Under the pieces are notes generated by a model that was not told the origin of the DNA, made no database searches, and saw only the letters and a program-made list of their open reading frames with translations. Below are positions 1 through 6,112 of a DNA stretch of 12,604 nt, piece by piece. The stretch's first letter is position 1. Each line of letters opens with the position of its first letter. The translations under genes were made by a program, and so were the position numbers. This stretch comes from Chloroflexota bacterium. Lineage in GTDB: Bacteria; Chloroflexota; Anaerolineae; Anaerolineales; Anaerolineaceae. Where the stretch lies: positions 1 to 12,604 of the forward strand of contig JAEXTI010000130.1 in the NCBI GenBank assembly GCA_023406965.1, written 5' to 3'.

Positions 1-915
1 TGGGACGTGCAGCACTCCTACGCTCGCGGCTATTCTCCTGAAGTGCTGGGCTGCCCCATCTTCCCCATCTCCGGCCCCTCGGACAAATACTACTATGCGC
101 ACAAGCATCCCTACAAAGGCATCGAGGATTGGAAACTGGGCGGCCTGATCCAGGATGCCACCTTCCTGGTCAACTTTGCCCACGCCAAAGGCCACCCCAC
201 CTGCAGCTACGGTGGAGCGGTTAAGAACCTGGCTCTGGGCTGCATGTCCGGCCCCACCCGCAGCGCCATGCACGACACCATGCACTACGATCAATATTGG
301 TTCCCCGCCAAATGCCCCGACGCCGCAGTCCGCCAGCAGATCATCGACTCCTGCCCCTTCGGGGCCATCGTTCAGGACAAGCAGCAGGTCGATGGCCTGC
401 ACCTGCATGTCGAAGGCTGCAACCAGTGCGGGCGCTGCCTCAAGGTGGCTCCCGCTGGCAGCCTCAAGATCGACGCGATCAACTTCCACACCTTCCAGGA
501 AGCCTGCGCCATCAGCACCAGCATCAGCATGGGAACCTTCGCCAAAGAAAAGGCCACCCACATCTGCCTGGCCACTTTCATGACCCCTGTGTGCGACTGC
601 TTCGGCTTCACCAGCATGCCCATCCTGCCCGACGTGGGTATCTTCGGCTCCAATGACATCGTGGCGCTCGATCAGGCTGTGCTGGACGCCATCGGCAAAT
701 ATCCCTTGATCGAAGAGAATATCCCCACCTCCATGGAAGTCCACACCCGCCAGGGCCACCCCCTGAGCTGGCTGCACGGCCCGCTCAAGGATCCCTATAA
801 GGTCACCGAATACTGCGAAGGTCTGGGCCTCGGCACCCGCCAGTACGAATTGGTGGACGTCCAGCCTGTGCAAGAATTCTCGCGCACCGAGGTCACCTAC
901 ATCTCCGCCAGCTAG
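1..915 (+). CDS. DUF362 domain iron-sulfur protein, 5' end outside the window
   Basis: The frame is open from the first base, so the gene starts upstream of the window and the GTG at position 7 need not be its start. The visible part matches the C-terminal two thirds of DUF362 proteins: a 'HAKGHPTCSYGGAVKNLALGC'-like core (about 178-243), a ferredoxin-like insert (about 352-456), then a 'CDCFGFTSMPILPDVGI' segment followed by 'ALDQA' (about 595-680), both typical of the family. The insert has CP at 352-357 and CxxCxxC at 418-438, but Ala (448-450) where the last Cys-Pro of a second motif would be. That leaves ligands for one [4Fe-4S] cluster instead of two. DUF362 proteins are thought to be cytoplasmic redox or cluster-related proteins, with no agreed reaction. 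The stop overlaps the ribosome-binding site of the Nif3 gene, so the two are probably one transcript and translationally coupled. Family call is strong; function is unknown. Confidence 0.9.
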   Translation, partial: WDVQHSYARGYSPEVLGCPIFPISGPSDKYYYAHKHPYKGIEDWKLGGLIQDATFLVNFAHAKGHPTCSYGGAVKNLALGCMSGPTRSAMHDTMHYDQYWFPAKCPDAAVRQQIIDSCPFGAIVQDKQQVDGLHLHVEGCNQCGRCLKVAPAGSLKIDAINFHTFQEACAISTSISMGTFAKEKATHICLATFMTPVCDCFGFTSMPILPDVGIFGSNDIVALDQAVLDAIGKYPLIEENIPTSMEVHTRQGHPLSWLHGPLKDPYKVTEYCEGLGLGTRQYELVDVQPVQEFSRTEVTYISAS

Positions 916-919
916 GAGG
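914..919 (+). promoter_or_regulatory. Ribosome-binding site of the Nif3 gene, overlapping the DUF362 stop
   Basis: AGGAGG lies 5 bases before the GTG at 925 and shares bases with the TAG stop at 913-915. This fixes the GTG as the start and suggests coupled translation. Confidence 0.8.
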
Positions 920-924
920 CAAAC

Positions 925-1713
925 GTGTCTCTCACCATCCAGCAAGTCATCGACACCATTTTGGCCGGCATGACCAAACCGCCGGAAGCCGAAACCGTGG
1001 ATGGATTCAAGTCCGGCGACCCGGCGCAGCCTGTCACAGGCGTGGTCACTACCTTCATCGCCACCCCGGAAGTCATCCGCAAGGCCGCCACGGCGGGCGC
1101 CAATCTGATCATCACCCACGAGCCCACCTATTACACACACATCGACCAGACTGATTGGCTGGCCGAAAACGAGCAGTACCACGCCAAAAAGAAGTTGATC
1201 GAAGACCTGGGCATGACCATCTGGCGCTTCCACGATGGCTGGCACCGCACCCAACCCGACGGAATCCTGACCGGCATGGTGGCCCAACTGGGCTGGCAGG
1301 ACTACCAGGAACCCGACGACCCGTGGATTTTCAACATCCCGGCCAGCACCCTGCTGGAAACCGCCCGGCACTTCAAAACCCGCCTAAACGCTTCCACTCT
1401 GCGCTATGTTGGCCCCGCCGACCTGCCTTGCAAGCGCGCGGCCTTCTTGCCTGGGGCCATCTGGGAAAAGTGGCAGATCAACGCCCTCAGCAAAGCCGAT
1501 GTGCTGGCAGTGGGTGAGGCCAACGAATGGTCGGTGGTGGAGTTCGCCCGCGATTCGCAGCAGTTGGGCCGCACCAAAGGCCTGATCCTCATCGGGCACG
1601 TGGCCAGCGAAGAAGGCGGCATGGAATACCTGGGCGAATGGCTGCGGGAGCGTATCCCCAACCTGCCTATCACCCACATCTCAGCGGGGGCTCCGCCGAT
1701 TAAGAAACTGTAA
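925..1713 (+). CDS. Nif3-like dinuclear metal centre protein (YbgI/DUF34 family)
   Basis: A 262-residue protein starting at GTG behind a strong AGGAGG. It shows the Nif3 family outline: 'NLIITHEPTYY' at 60-70 in place of the usual THHP metal motif, 'RFHDGWH' at 101-107 where the family has HxxxD, and 'GHVASEEGG' at 224-232 matching the C-terminal GHxxxE motif. Putative metal residues are H65, E66, H103, H107, H225 and E229. The length is close to single-domain YbgI proteins, so the PII-like insert of longer members is absent. Nif3/DUF34 proteins are toroidal hexamers with two metals per subunit. Their reaction is unsettled; links to metal handling and to GTP cyclohydrolase-like chemistry have been proposed, and the 'GTP cyclohydrolase 1 type 2' label should not be taken as proof of activity. 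It is probably co-transcribed with the upstream iron-sulfur gene. The changed metal residues set it apart from YbgI. Confidence 0.88.
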   Translation: MSLTIQQVIDTILAGMTKPPEAETVDGFKSGDPAQPVTGVVTTFIATPEVIRKAATAGANLIITHEPTYYTHIDQTDWLAENEQYHAKKKLIEDLGMTIWRFHDGWHRTQPDGILTGMVAQLGWQDYQEPDDPWIFNIPASTLLETARHFKTRLNASTLRYVGPADLPCKRAAFLPGAIWEKWQINALSKADVLAVGEANEWSVVEFARDSQQLGRTKGLILIGHVASEEGGMEYLGEWLRERIPNLPITHISAGAPPIKKL

Positions 1714-1721
1714 TTTTCTGG

Positions 1722-1751
1722 GTAAGGGGCAGTTCATGAACTGCCCCCTAC
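1722..1751. repeat. Perfect palindrome just after the Nif3 stop; possible terminator or REP-like element
   Basis: Positions 1726-1747 are a perfect 22-base palindrome (arms GGGGCAGTTCA and TGAACTGCCCC). With one mismatch pair it extends to GTA...TAC at 1722-1751. It starts 8 bases after the Nif3 stop. It has no T-run, so intrinsic termination is uncertain. Closely similar palindromes are, from memory, scattered between genes in Chloroflexota and cyanobacteria. Confidence 0.75.
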
Positions 1752-1856
1752 CAAAACGCCCACAACTGCACGGCCTACGCGGAACTACCGGCCTCGTCTT
1801 TTCCATCTTCTCCGGGCGCGGTGACCGCGCCGCTACCGAGCCCGTTTTGTTGGCCC
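1748..1856. repeat. Direct repeat, copy A: duplicate of the MFS gene 3' end
   Basis: This 109-base stretch matches 1990-2098 without gaps at an offset of 242, with about nine differences, most of them clustered at 1820-1837. On the minus strand it repeats the last coding residues of the transporter (GQQNGLGS..., ending EAGSSA) and the same TAG stop (1775-1777), but it has no start or upstream domain. It is a non-functional copy or a dispersed repeat unit. Confidence 0.85.
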
Positions 1857-1989
1857 GGTCTTCCGTAGGCCGGGTTTCTTACCCGGCATCTTCTCAACCC
1901 AAAGACCGCGAGAAAGGATTCCCGCGCTACGAAAAAGATCGCCCACGAACACGAATCTGTCATTCGTTTCTTCATTCGTGGACGGCCCG
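1857..1989. repeat. Hairpin-rich spacer between the two repeat copies
   Basis: Two inverted repeats are visible. GCCGGGT / ACCCGGC (1869-1875, 1881-1887) has a 5-base loop. A compound hairpin pairs CCACGAA (1943-1949) with TTCGTGG (1975-1981) around ACGAAT / ATTCGT (1951-1956, 1962-1967). The stretch lies between convergent genes and has no credible ORF. It resembles a mosaic of dispersed intergenic repeats. Confidence 0.6.
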
Positions 1990-2098
1990 CTACCAAAACG
2001 CCCACAACTGCCCGGCCTACGCGGAACTACCGGCCTCGTCTTTTCCATCTTCTCCGGGCGCATCGGCTGCATCGCTGCCGAGCCCGTTTTGTTGGCCC
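1990..2098. repeat. Direct repeat, copy B: overlaps the 3' end of the MFS gene
   Basis: This partner of 1748-1856 spans the transporter stop (2017-2019) and its last 26 or so codons. The end of the acidic tail is therefore encoded by repeat sequence. Confidence 0.85.
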
Positions 2099-3561
2099 AG
2101 ATTATCTTCAGGCAGCGACCCTTCCCCAATCTGCCCGGCCTCATCCGCCCCCACATCCGCCTCGGGTAACTCCTGCTCTTCAACCTGCTCCGCCCCACTC
2201 ACCAACCCCAGGGCTCCCTCGGGTAAAGCGGGGGATTCTTCTTGCTCTTCCCCGCCATTCGCCGCTGCCGGTTGATGCGGGCGCACGAACCGCCACAACA
2301 AAATCGCCCCGATCAAGCGGCCAATACCCGACACCAGGAAGATGGTGGCAAATCCGAACGTTTCCACCACCACTCCGCCCAGGGCCGCCCCCACCGCCAG
2401 CGACAGCGCCACCGAAATCTGGAACAAAGCCACGTAGCGCGGCCTGCCTTCCGCCGGGCTGATATCCAGCAGGAAGTTAAACGCCGCCAGGCCCTGCCCC
2501 GCCCAGAATGCTCCCGAGAGAATCTGCACAAACCAGGGGTCCCAGGGCTGATAGGTATAAATCCACAACACTGGCACAATGGGGATCAGGAAATGGGTGA
2601 GCAGCATCACTTTGCGTGCTCCCCATTGGTCGTTGAGCCAGCCAAAGAAGCGCAGGGCGGGCAGCCCCGCCAGGCTGGCGATGATGTTCAACACGCCCAC
2701 GATCTCCGGGGTGGCTTTGAGCACTTCCACCTGGTACACGCTGAAGAACGGCCCGGCGATGTTCAACGAAAGATTCCACACCATCATCGCCACGCAGAAC
2801 ATGAGGAAGTTGCGGTCGCCGCGCAGCGCCTGGAGCAGGGCCTTGGGCGAATACGCCGACAGCGCCGCCCCCGTTGCCTGGCGCGGCTCTTCGTGCAGCC
2901 GGGAGAACGAATAAGATGCGCCCGCGCCAAACAAAAAGGCCATGATGTAGCCGACCTGGTAACCCAGGAGGCCGCCGATGCGCGTGATGATCGAGCCGCC
3001 CAGGTAAGTCACGCCGATGTTGGCCACGCCCATGGCCGAGTTGCGGGTACCAAAGTACCGCCCGCGCCATTGCAGCGGGACGATGTCGGCGGTCAGCGCG
3101 GTCCAGGCCGGGTTGCTCAGGTTGGTAAACCCGTCCATGACGATCTTCATCCCAATGGCAACAGCAATCATAGCCGGACCCTGAACAAAGAAGGGCAGAA
3201 TGGCCAGGCACAACAAGGCCAGGCGCGCCACCCCGCCACCGCTGGCCACCACCAGCCATTTGCGGCTGGGCAGACGTTCGGCCAGAATGGCCCCCGGAAC
3301 CAGCAAAATTACCGCCATCAGGCTGGCTAGCGAGGTCATCAGGCCGATCTGGCCTTTGGTGGCTCCCAGCGCCAGGACGAACAGCGTCAGATAGGTGAGG
3401 TTGATAGCTTCTTGCGAAGAGGCCAGGATGCCGTCGGCAAAGTACCAGCGCAAATTGCGCTGCGCTTGATCGGGCAGTTGCGCCGACCATGCCCCGCCCG
3501 CGCTGGTATGCGCCGCCACCCGGCGCAATCGTTCCCATAAGATAGACAGGGACTGCCGCAT
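2017..3561 (-). CDS. Major facilitator superfamily transporter with an acidic C-terminal tail
   Basis: 514 residues; the first 426 or so form a normal 12-helix MFS permease. Helices are evident around residues 53-68, 74-96, 104-125, 129-145 and onward to 403-426. MFS signatures are 'ADIVPLQWRGRYFG' (158-171), between helices of the first half, and 'GWLNDQWGARK' (307-317), the motif-A equivalent of the second half. The substrate cannot be told; no efflux or sugar subfamily signature stands out. Residues 427-514 are a hydrophilic tail rich in Glu, Asp, Gly and Ala, unusual for MFS proteins, and its last part is encoded by the duplicated 109-base repeat. The ATG at 3559-3561 follows the cyclic-di-AMP receptor stop by 6 bases with only a weak GAGG further upstream, so it likely depends on coupled translation in a two-gene operon. 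The family call is secure. Confidence 0.88.
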   Translation of the reverse strand: MRQSLSILWERLRRVAAHTSAGGAWSAQLPDQAQRNLRWYFADGILASSQEAINLTYLTLFVLALGATKGQIGLMTSLASLMAVILLVPGAILAERLPSRKWLVVASGGGVARLALLCLAILPFFVQGPAMIAVAIGMKIVMDGFTNLSNPAWTALTADIVPLQWRGRYFGTRNSAMGVANIGVTYLGGSIITRIGGLLGYQVGYIMAFLFGAGASYSFSRLHEEPRQATGAALSAYSPKALLQALRGDRNFLMFCVAMMVWNLSLNIAGPFFSVYQVEVLKATPEIVGVLNIIASLAGLPALRFFGWLNDQWGARKVMLLTHFLIPIVPVLWIYTYQPWDPWFVQILSGAFWAGQGLAAFNFLLDISPAEGRPRYVALFQISVALSLAVGAALGGVVVETFGFATIFLVSGIGRLIGAILLWRFVRPHQPAAANGGEEQEESPALPEGALGLVSGAEQVEEQELPEADVGADEAGQIGEGSLPEDNLGQQNGLGSDAADAPGEDGKDEAGSSA

Positions 3562-3567
3562 AGTGGG

Positions 3568-3915
3568 TTAGAAGACCTCGTAATATTCGATGGGTAAACT
3601 GTAGATCAACGCGCTGCCCACCTGGGCTTCGATGAGCATGGGCGGCAGACCCTCTGGCATGACAAACTGGCCCTGTGAGGGCACGTACTGAGGGCGAGGT
3701 TTGCAGGCTTTCGCTACCAGGGCTTTCAATGCGTCGTAACGAGCGGAATCGATGCCCAGCAGCAGGCACACCGTCCCGGTTTGCATCAAACCACCGGCCT
3801 GCACCAGGGTGAAGCGGAATCCCTGCTTCACCAGCAGCCTGCCTAAAGCTTTGGCCTGGTCTTCATGCACCATCACCATCACCAGCCGATTGATCGTTTC
3901 GCCCGCTTCCATCAT
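3568..3915 (-). CDS. Cyclic-di-AMP receptor, PstA/DarA family (PF06153)
   Basis: A 115-residue cytoplasmic protein, near the family length of about 110. It fits the PstA/DarA pattern throughout: N-terminal strand 'INRLVMVMVHEDQAKAL' (8-24), 'LVKQGFRFTLVQAGGLMQTG' (28-47, equivalent to the family's FRVTKLATTGGFLxxGN), 'LLLGID' (51-56), 'VAKACKPRPQYV' (67-78) and the C-terminal 'EAQVGSALIYSLPIEYYEVF' (96-115). Family members are PII-like trimers that bind c-di-AMP; their downstream partners are mostly unknown. Gly41, Gly42 and Gly47 of the ligand loop are kept, but the usual Asn-Thr-Thr after the loop reads Thr-Val-Cys. Two consecutive ATGs (3913-3915, 3910-3912) follow GAGGGA; the first is chosen. 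It is the first gene of an operon with the MFS transporter, behind an extended -10 promoter. Confidence 0.85.
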   Translation of the reverse strand: MMEAGETINRLVMVMVHEDQAKALGRLLVKQGFRFTLVQAGGLMQTGTVCLLLGIDSARYDALKALVAKACKPRPQYVPSQGQFVMPEGLPPMLIEAQVGSALIYSLPIEYYEVF

Positions 3916-3963
3916 CTTCCCTCGTCCAAGCGTATTCCTCCCCGTTCACCAGGGCACCCTCGC

Positions 3964-3974
3964 ATTATAACACC
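3964..3974 (-). promoter_or_regulatory. Extended -10 promoter for the c-di-AMP receptor/MFS operon
   Basis: On the minus strand TGTTATAAT (TATAAT at 3969-3964, with TG one base upstream) is a perfect extended -10, about 48 bases before the start codon. No good -35 is seen. That region falls inside the 29-bp repeat at 3975-4003. Confidence 0.6.
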
Positions 3975-4003
3975 TTGCGCCTCTGCTCCCTCGCCCTTCC
4001 AGG
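3975..4003. repeat. 29-bp direct repeat, copy 1
   Basis: Matches 4069-4097 with one mismatch at an offset of 94. The two copies flank a segment whose ends are inverted repeats (CGTCGGATT at 4009-4017 and AATCCGACG at 4060-4068). Confidence 0.8.
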
Positions 4004-4068
4004 CAGCCCGTCGGATTGAGCGGGGATGCCCTCATCTCTCACCACCCTGCCACAAGCGAAATCCGACG

Positions 4069-4104
4069 TTGCGCTTCTGCTCCCTCGCCCTTCCAGGGAG
4101 AGGG
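4069..4104. repeat. 29-bp direct repeat, copy 2, with hairpin
   Basis: Positions 4069-4097 repeat 3975-4003. Here the sequence continues into a hairpin: CCCTCGCCC (4082-4090), loop TTCCA, GGGAGAGGG (4096-4104), one mismatch. It lies between divergent genes. The remainder of 3916-4252 holds no credible ORF. Confidence 0.75.
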
Positions 4105-4185
4105 CCGGGGTGAGGGTAAGATCAAAAGAACCAACCATCTCAATCTTCATCACAGGATCGCAAGGGGTGTCCTTTCCAAATCATG

Positions 4186-4191
4186 TATAAT
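4186..4191 (+). promoter_or_regulatory. Candidate -10 box for the deoxynucleoside kinase operon
   Basis: A consensus TATAAT, 61 bases before the ATG at 4253. No convincing -35 hexamer lies at normal spacing, so this is a candidate only. Confidence 0.5.
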
Positions 4192-4252
4192 AGATTTTCA
4201 CCATATTCTGTCCACAATTCTGATTCCATCCACCTCCTGGAGAAAACCGCAC

Positions 4253-4891
4253 ATGACCAAAAGACTGGTTCTTGTCGCCGGAAACATCGGTTCGGGGAAA
4301 ACTTCCCTCACCGAACGGATTGGGGAACGCCTGGGTTGGCACACCGCCTACGAATCGGTTGGCGACAACCCCTACCTGGCCCGCTTCTACGAAGACATGC
4401 GCGCCTGGTCCTTCCACCTGCAAATCTTCTTCCTTGGGCACCGCGCCCAACAGCACATGGACATGTGGAACGACCCGCGCTCGGCCATCATCGACCGCTC
4501 CATCTACGAAGATGCCTACATCTTCGCCCGCGCGCTCAACCACATGGGCAATCTCAGCGAGACCGATTACCAATCCTACCGCCGGGTGTTCGACCTGGTG
4601 GTGCGCAGCCTGCCCGCCCCCTCCTTGCTGGTGTACCTCAAAGCCCCCGTGCCCGTGCTCATGGAGCGCATCCGCAAGCGCGCCCGCAACATGGAAACCG
4701 GCATCTCCGCCGATTATCTTGAGCTGCTGGACAGCTTCTACGATGAATGGCTGGGCGCCTTTGACCTGTGCCCGGTTCTCACCCTGCGCACCGACGATCT
4801 CGACTTCGTCCACCGCGCCCGCCACCTCAAGCTGGTTGTTGACCGCATCCAGGAAAAGCTCTCCGGCAAGGAAGAAATGATCCTGGAGTAG
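4253..4891 (+). CDS. Deoxynucleoside kinase (dNK/dGK/dAK family)
   Basis: A 212-residue cytoplasmic enzyme of the deoxynucleoside salvage family, which phosphorylates deoxynucleosides to 5'-monophosphates with a nucleoside triphosphate. Seen: P-loop GNIGSGKT (10-17); Glu34 in 'AYES', the usual substrate-side carboxylate; the DRS motif (81-83) followed by 'IYEDAYIFA'; and a LID-like arginine-rich segment 'RIRKRARNMETGISADYL' (139-156). Length is normal for the bacterial single-domain type. The base preference (dA, dG or dC) cannot be read reliably. A longer in-frame extension exists back to 4016, but it crosses the repeats. The ATG at 4253 is chosen because it starts right at the conserved domain and has GGAG 10 bases upstream. 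The next gene starts 2 bases after its stop. Confidence 0.9.
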   Translation: MTKRLVLVAGNIGSGKTSLTERIGERLGWHTAYESVGDNPYLARFYEDMRAWSFHLQIFFLGHRAQQHMDMWNDPRSAIIDRSIYEDAYIFARALNHMGNLSETDYQSYRRVFDLVVRSLPAPSLLVYLKAPVPVLMERIRKRARNMETGISADYLELLDSFYDEWLGAFDLCPVLTLRTDDLDFVHRARHLKLVVDRIQEKLSGKEEMILE

Positions 4892-4893
4892 AT

Positions 4894-5913
4894 ATGAAAA
4901 AACGCACCGCCGTTCTATTGCTCTCTGCCCTGCTGCTCACCGCCGGAGTCCTGGGCGCGCAAGCGCGCGGAGTCTTGCCCGTCTACGGGCAGACCGGGAC
5001 GCTCGTCCCCTGGGCTTACCTGCCGCTGATTTCTCGCGCCGAGCCTGGCCCGTCCCTGGCGGGATGCCCCATGTTCCCCGCCGACAACATCTGGAACCAC
5101 CGCGTCGATACCCTGCCGGTTCACACTAGGTCTGCCGAGTACGTCGCCAGCATCGGCAACAGCACCCATCTACACCCCGACTTCGGCGAAGAATGGGAGG
5201 GCGAGCCCATCGGCATCCCCTACGTGGTGGTGCCTGGCACGCAGCCTAAATTCTACGTCGACTTTGATTACGACGACGAAAGCGACCTCGGCCCCTACCC
5301 CATTCCGCCCAATCCGCCCATCGAGGGCGGCAGCGACAGCCACATTCTGATGGTCGACAAAGATAACTGCAAGCTGTACGAGTTGTACGCCGCGTACTAT
5401 GATCCCACCTACGGCTGGCAAGCCGGTTCGGGAGCCATCTTCGACCTGCGCTCCAACCTGCTGCGTCCCGACGGCTGGACCTCGGCGGACGCCGCCGGGC
5501 TGCCCATCCTGCCGGGATTGGTGCGCTATGACGAAGTCGCCTCCGGGGTCATTCGCCACGCCATCCGCTTCACCGCCCAGCAAACCCAGGCCGCTTATGT
5601 CTGGCCCGCCCGGCATGAAGCCTCCGACATCACCAACTTGAGCGTCCCACCTATGGGCCAGCGCTTCCGCCTGAAAGCTTCTTTTAATATCAGCGGCTAT
5701 CCCGCCGAAGTGCGCGTTATCCTGCAAGCCTTCAAGGATTACGGCATCATCCTGGCCGATAACGGCTCCAACTGGTACATCAGCGGCGTGCCCGACGAGC
5801 GCTGGGACAACGACGTGCTGGGCGCGATCAAGAACATTACCGGCAGCAACTTTGAAGCTGTCGACTCCAGCGGGTTAATGATTGATGAGGATTCAGGGCA
5901 AGCCCGCCCTTAA
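4894..5913 (+). CDS. Secreted protein of a conserved family of unknown function
   Basis: 339 residues. It has a clear signal peptide: KKR, a hydrophobic core (about 6-21) and likely cleavage after 'GAQA' (21-24). A linker 'WAYLPLISR' (40-48) of a kind frequent in exported Chloroflexota proteins follows. The rest matches, from memory, an unnamed exported family: 'CPMFPADNIWN' (58-68), 'LHPDFG' (93-98), 'IGIPYVVVPG' (106-115), 'PYPIPPNPPIEGGSDSHIL' (134-152), 'AGLPILPGLVRYDEV' (201-215) and 'YGIILADNGSNWYISG' (283-298). Only two cysteines remain after cleavage (58, 159), so one disulfide is possible. No enzymatic motif is recognisable; a hydrolase or ligand-binding role cannot be separated. GGAG at 4885-4888 inside the kinase stop region and a 2-base gap imply co-translation with the kinase. 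The last 11 residues run past the usual family end into a hairpin. Confidence 0.8.
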   Translation: MKKRTAVLLLSALLLTAGVLGAQARGVLPVYGQTGTLVPWAYLPLISRAEPGPSLAGCPMFPADNIWNHRVDTLPVHTRSAEYVASIGNSTHLHPDFGEEWEGEPIGIPYVVVPGTQPKFYVDFDYDDESDLGPYPIPPNPPIEGGSDSHILMVDKDNCKLYELYAAYYDPTYGWQAGSGAIFDLRSNLLRPDGWTSADAAGLPILPGLVRYDEVASGVIRHAIRFTAQQTQAAYVWPARHEASDITNLSVPPMGQRFRLKASFNISGYPAEVRVILQAFKDYGIILADNGSNWYISGVPDERWDNDVLGAIKNITGSNFEAVDSSGLMIDEDSGQARP

Positions 5914-5957
5914 AGCGGGAGACCCAGCAGCCTTTTCTAAATTCAGACATGCTGGGT
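5903..5957. terminator. Two hairpins between convergent genes, possible terminator
   Basis: CCCGC / GCGGG (5903-5907, 5915-5919) overlaps the TAA at 5911-5913. It is followed by ACCCAGCA / TGCTGGGT (5922-5929, 5950-5957) with a 20-base loop. There is no clean T-run, so this may be a factor-dependent terminator or a bidirectional block. The remaining bases to 6112 hold no gene. Confidence 0.45.
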
Positions 5958-6112
5958 TGCCTTGCCTTATTACTAGATTTAAGTCTGTCTCCCATATTAT
6001 TGACTAAATAACTCGGCGGTTAACTCTGAAGGTTGATATATTTAACCAGCTTATTCAAAACCGTCACTCTCACACTCTAACCGACTCACCTACATCTGGG
6101 AGAAAATAGCTA

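Noticed and set aside
1736..2275. A 179-codon plus-strand frame through the repeats
   Set aside because: It translates repeat and antisense sequence, has Ser/Pro/Ala low complexity, and its start lies within the palindrome.
2242..3330. A 362-codon open frame on the plus strand opposite the MFS gene
   Set aside because: It is rich in His, Arg, Gln and Pro with no domain, and it is exactly antisense to a clear permease. It is a GC-rich shadow frame.
2477..3769. A 430-codon minus-strand frame overlapping both the MFS and c-di-AMP receptor genes
   Set aside because: It is out of frame with both recognised proteins and has the composition of a shifted frame.
4016..4252. An N-terminal extension of the deoxynucleoside kinase
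   Set aside because: It crosses the direct repeat, hairpin and -10 box; the domain begins at the ATG at 4253 with its own ribosome-binding site.
6081..6093. CCGACTCACCTAC as a possible opposite-facing partner of the 16-17 bp motif, which would bracket the zinc-ribbon gene
   Set aside because: Only the first six bases agree cleanly with the reverse complement of the motif; chance similarity cannot be excluded.
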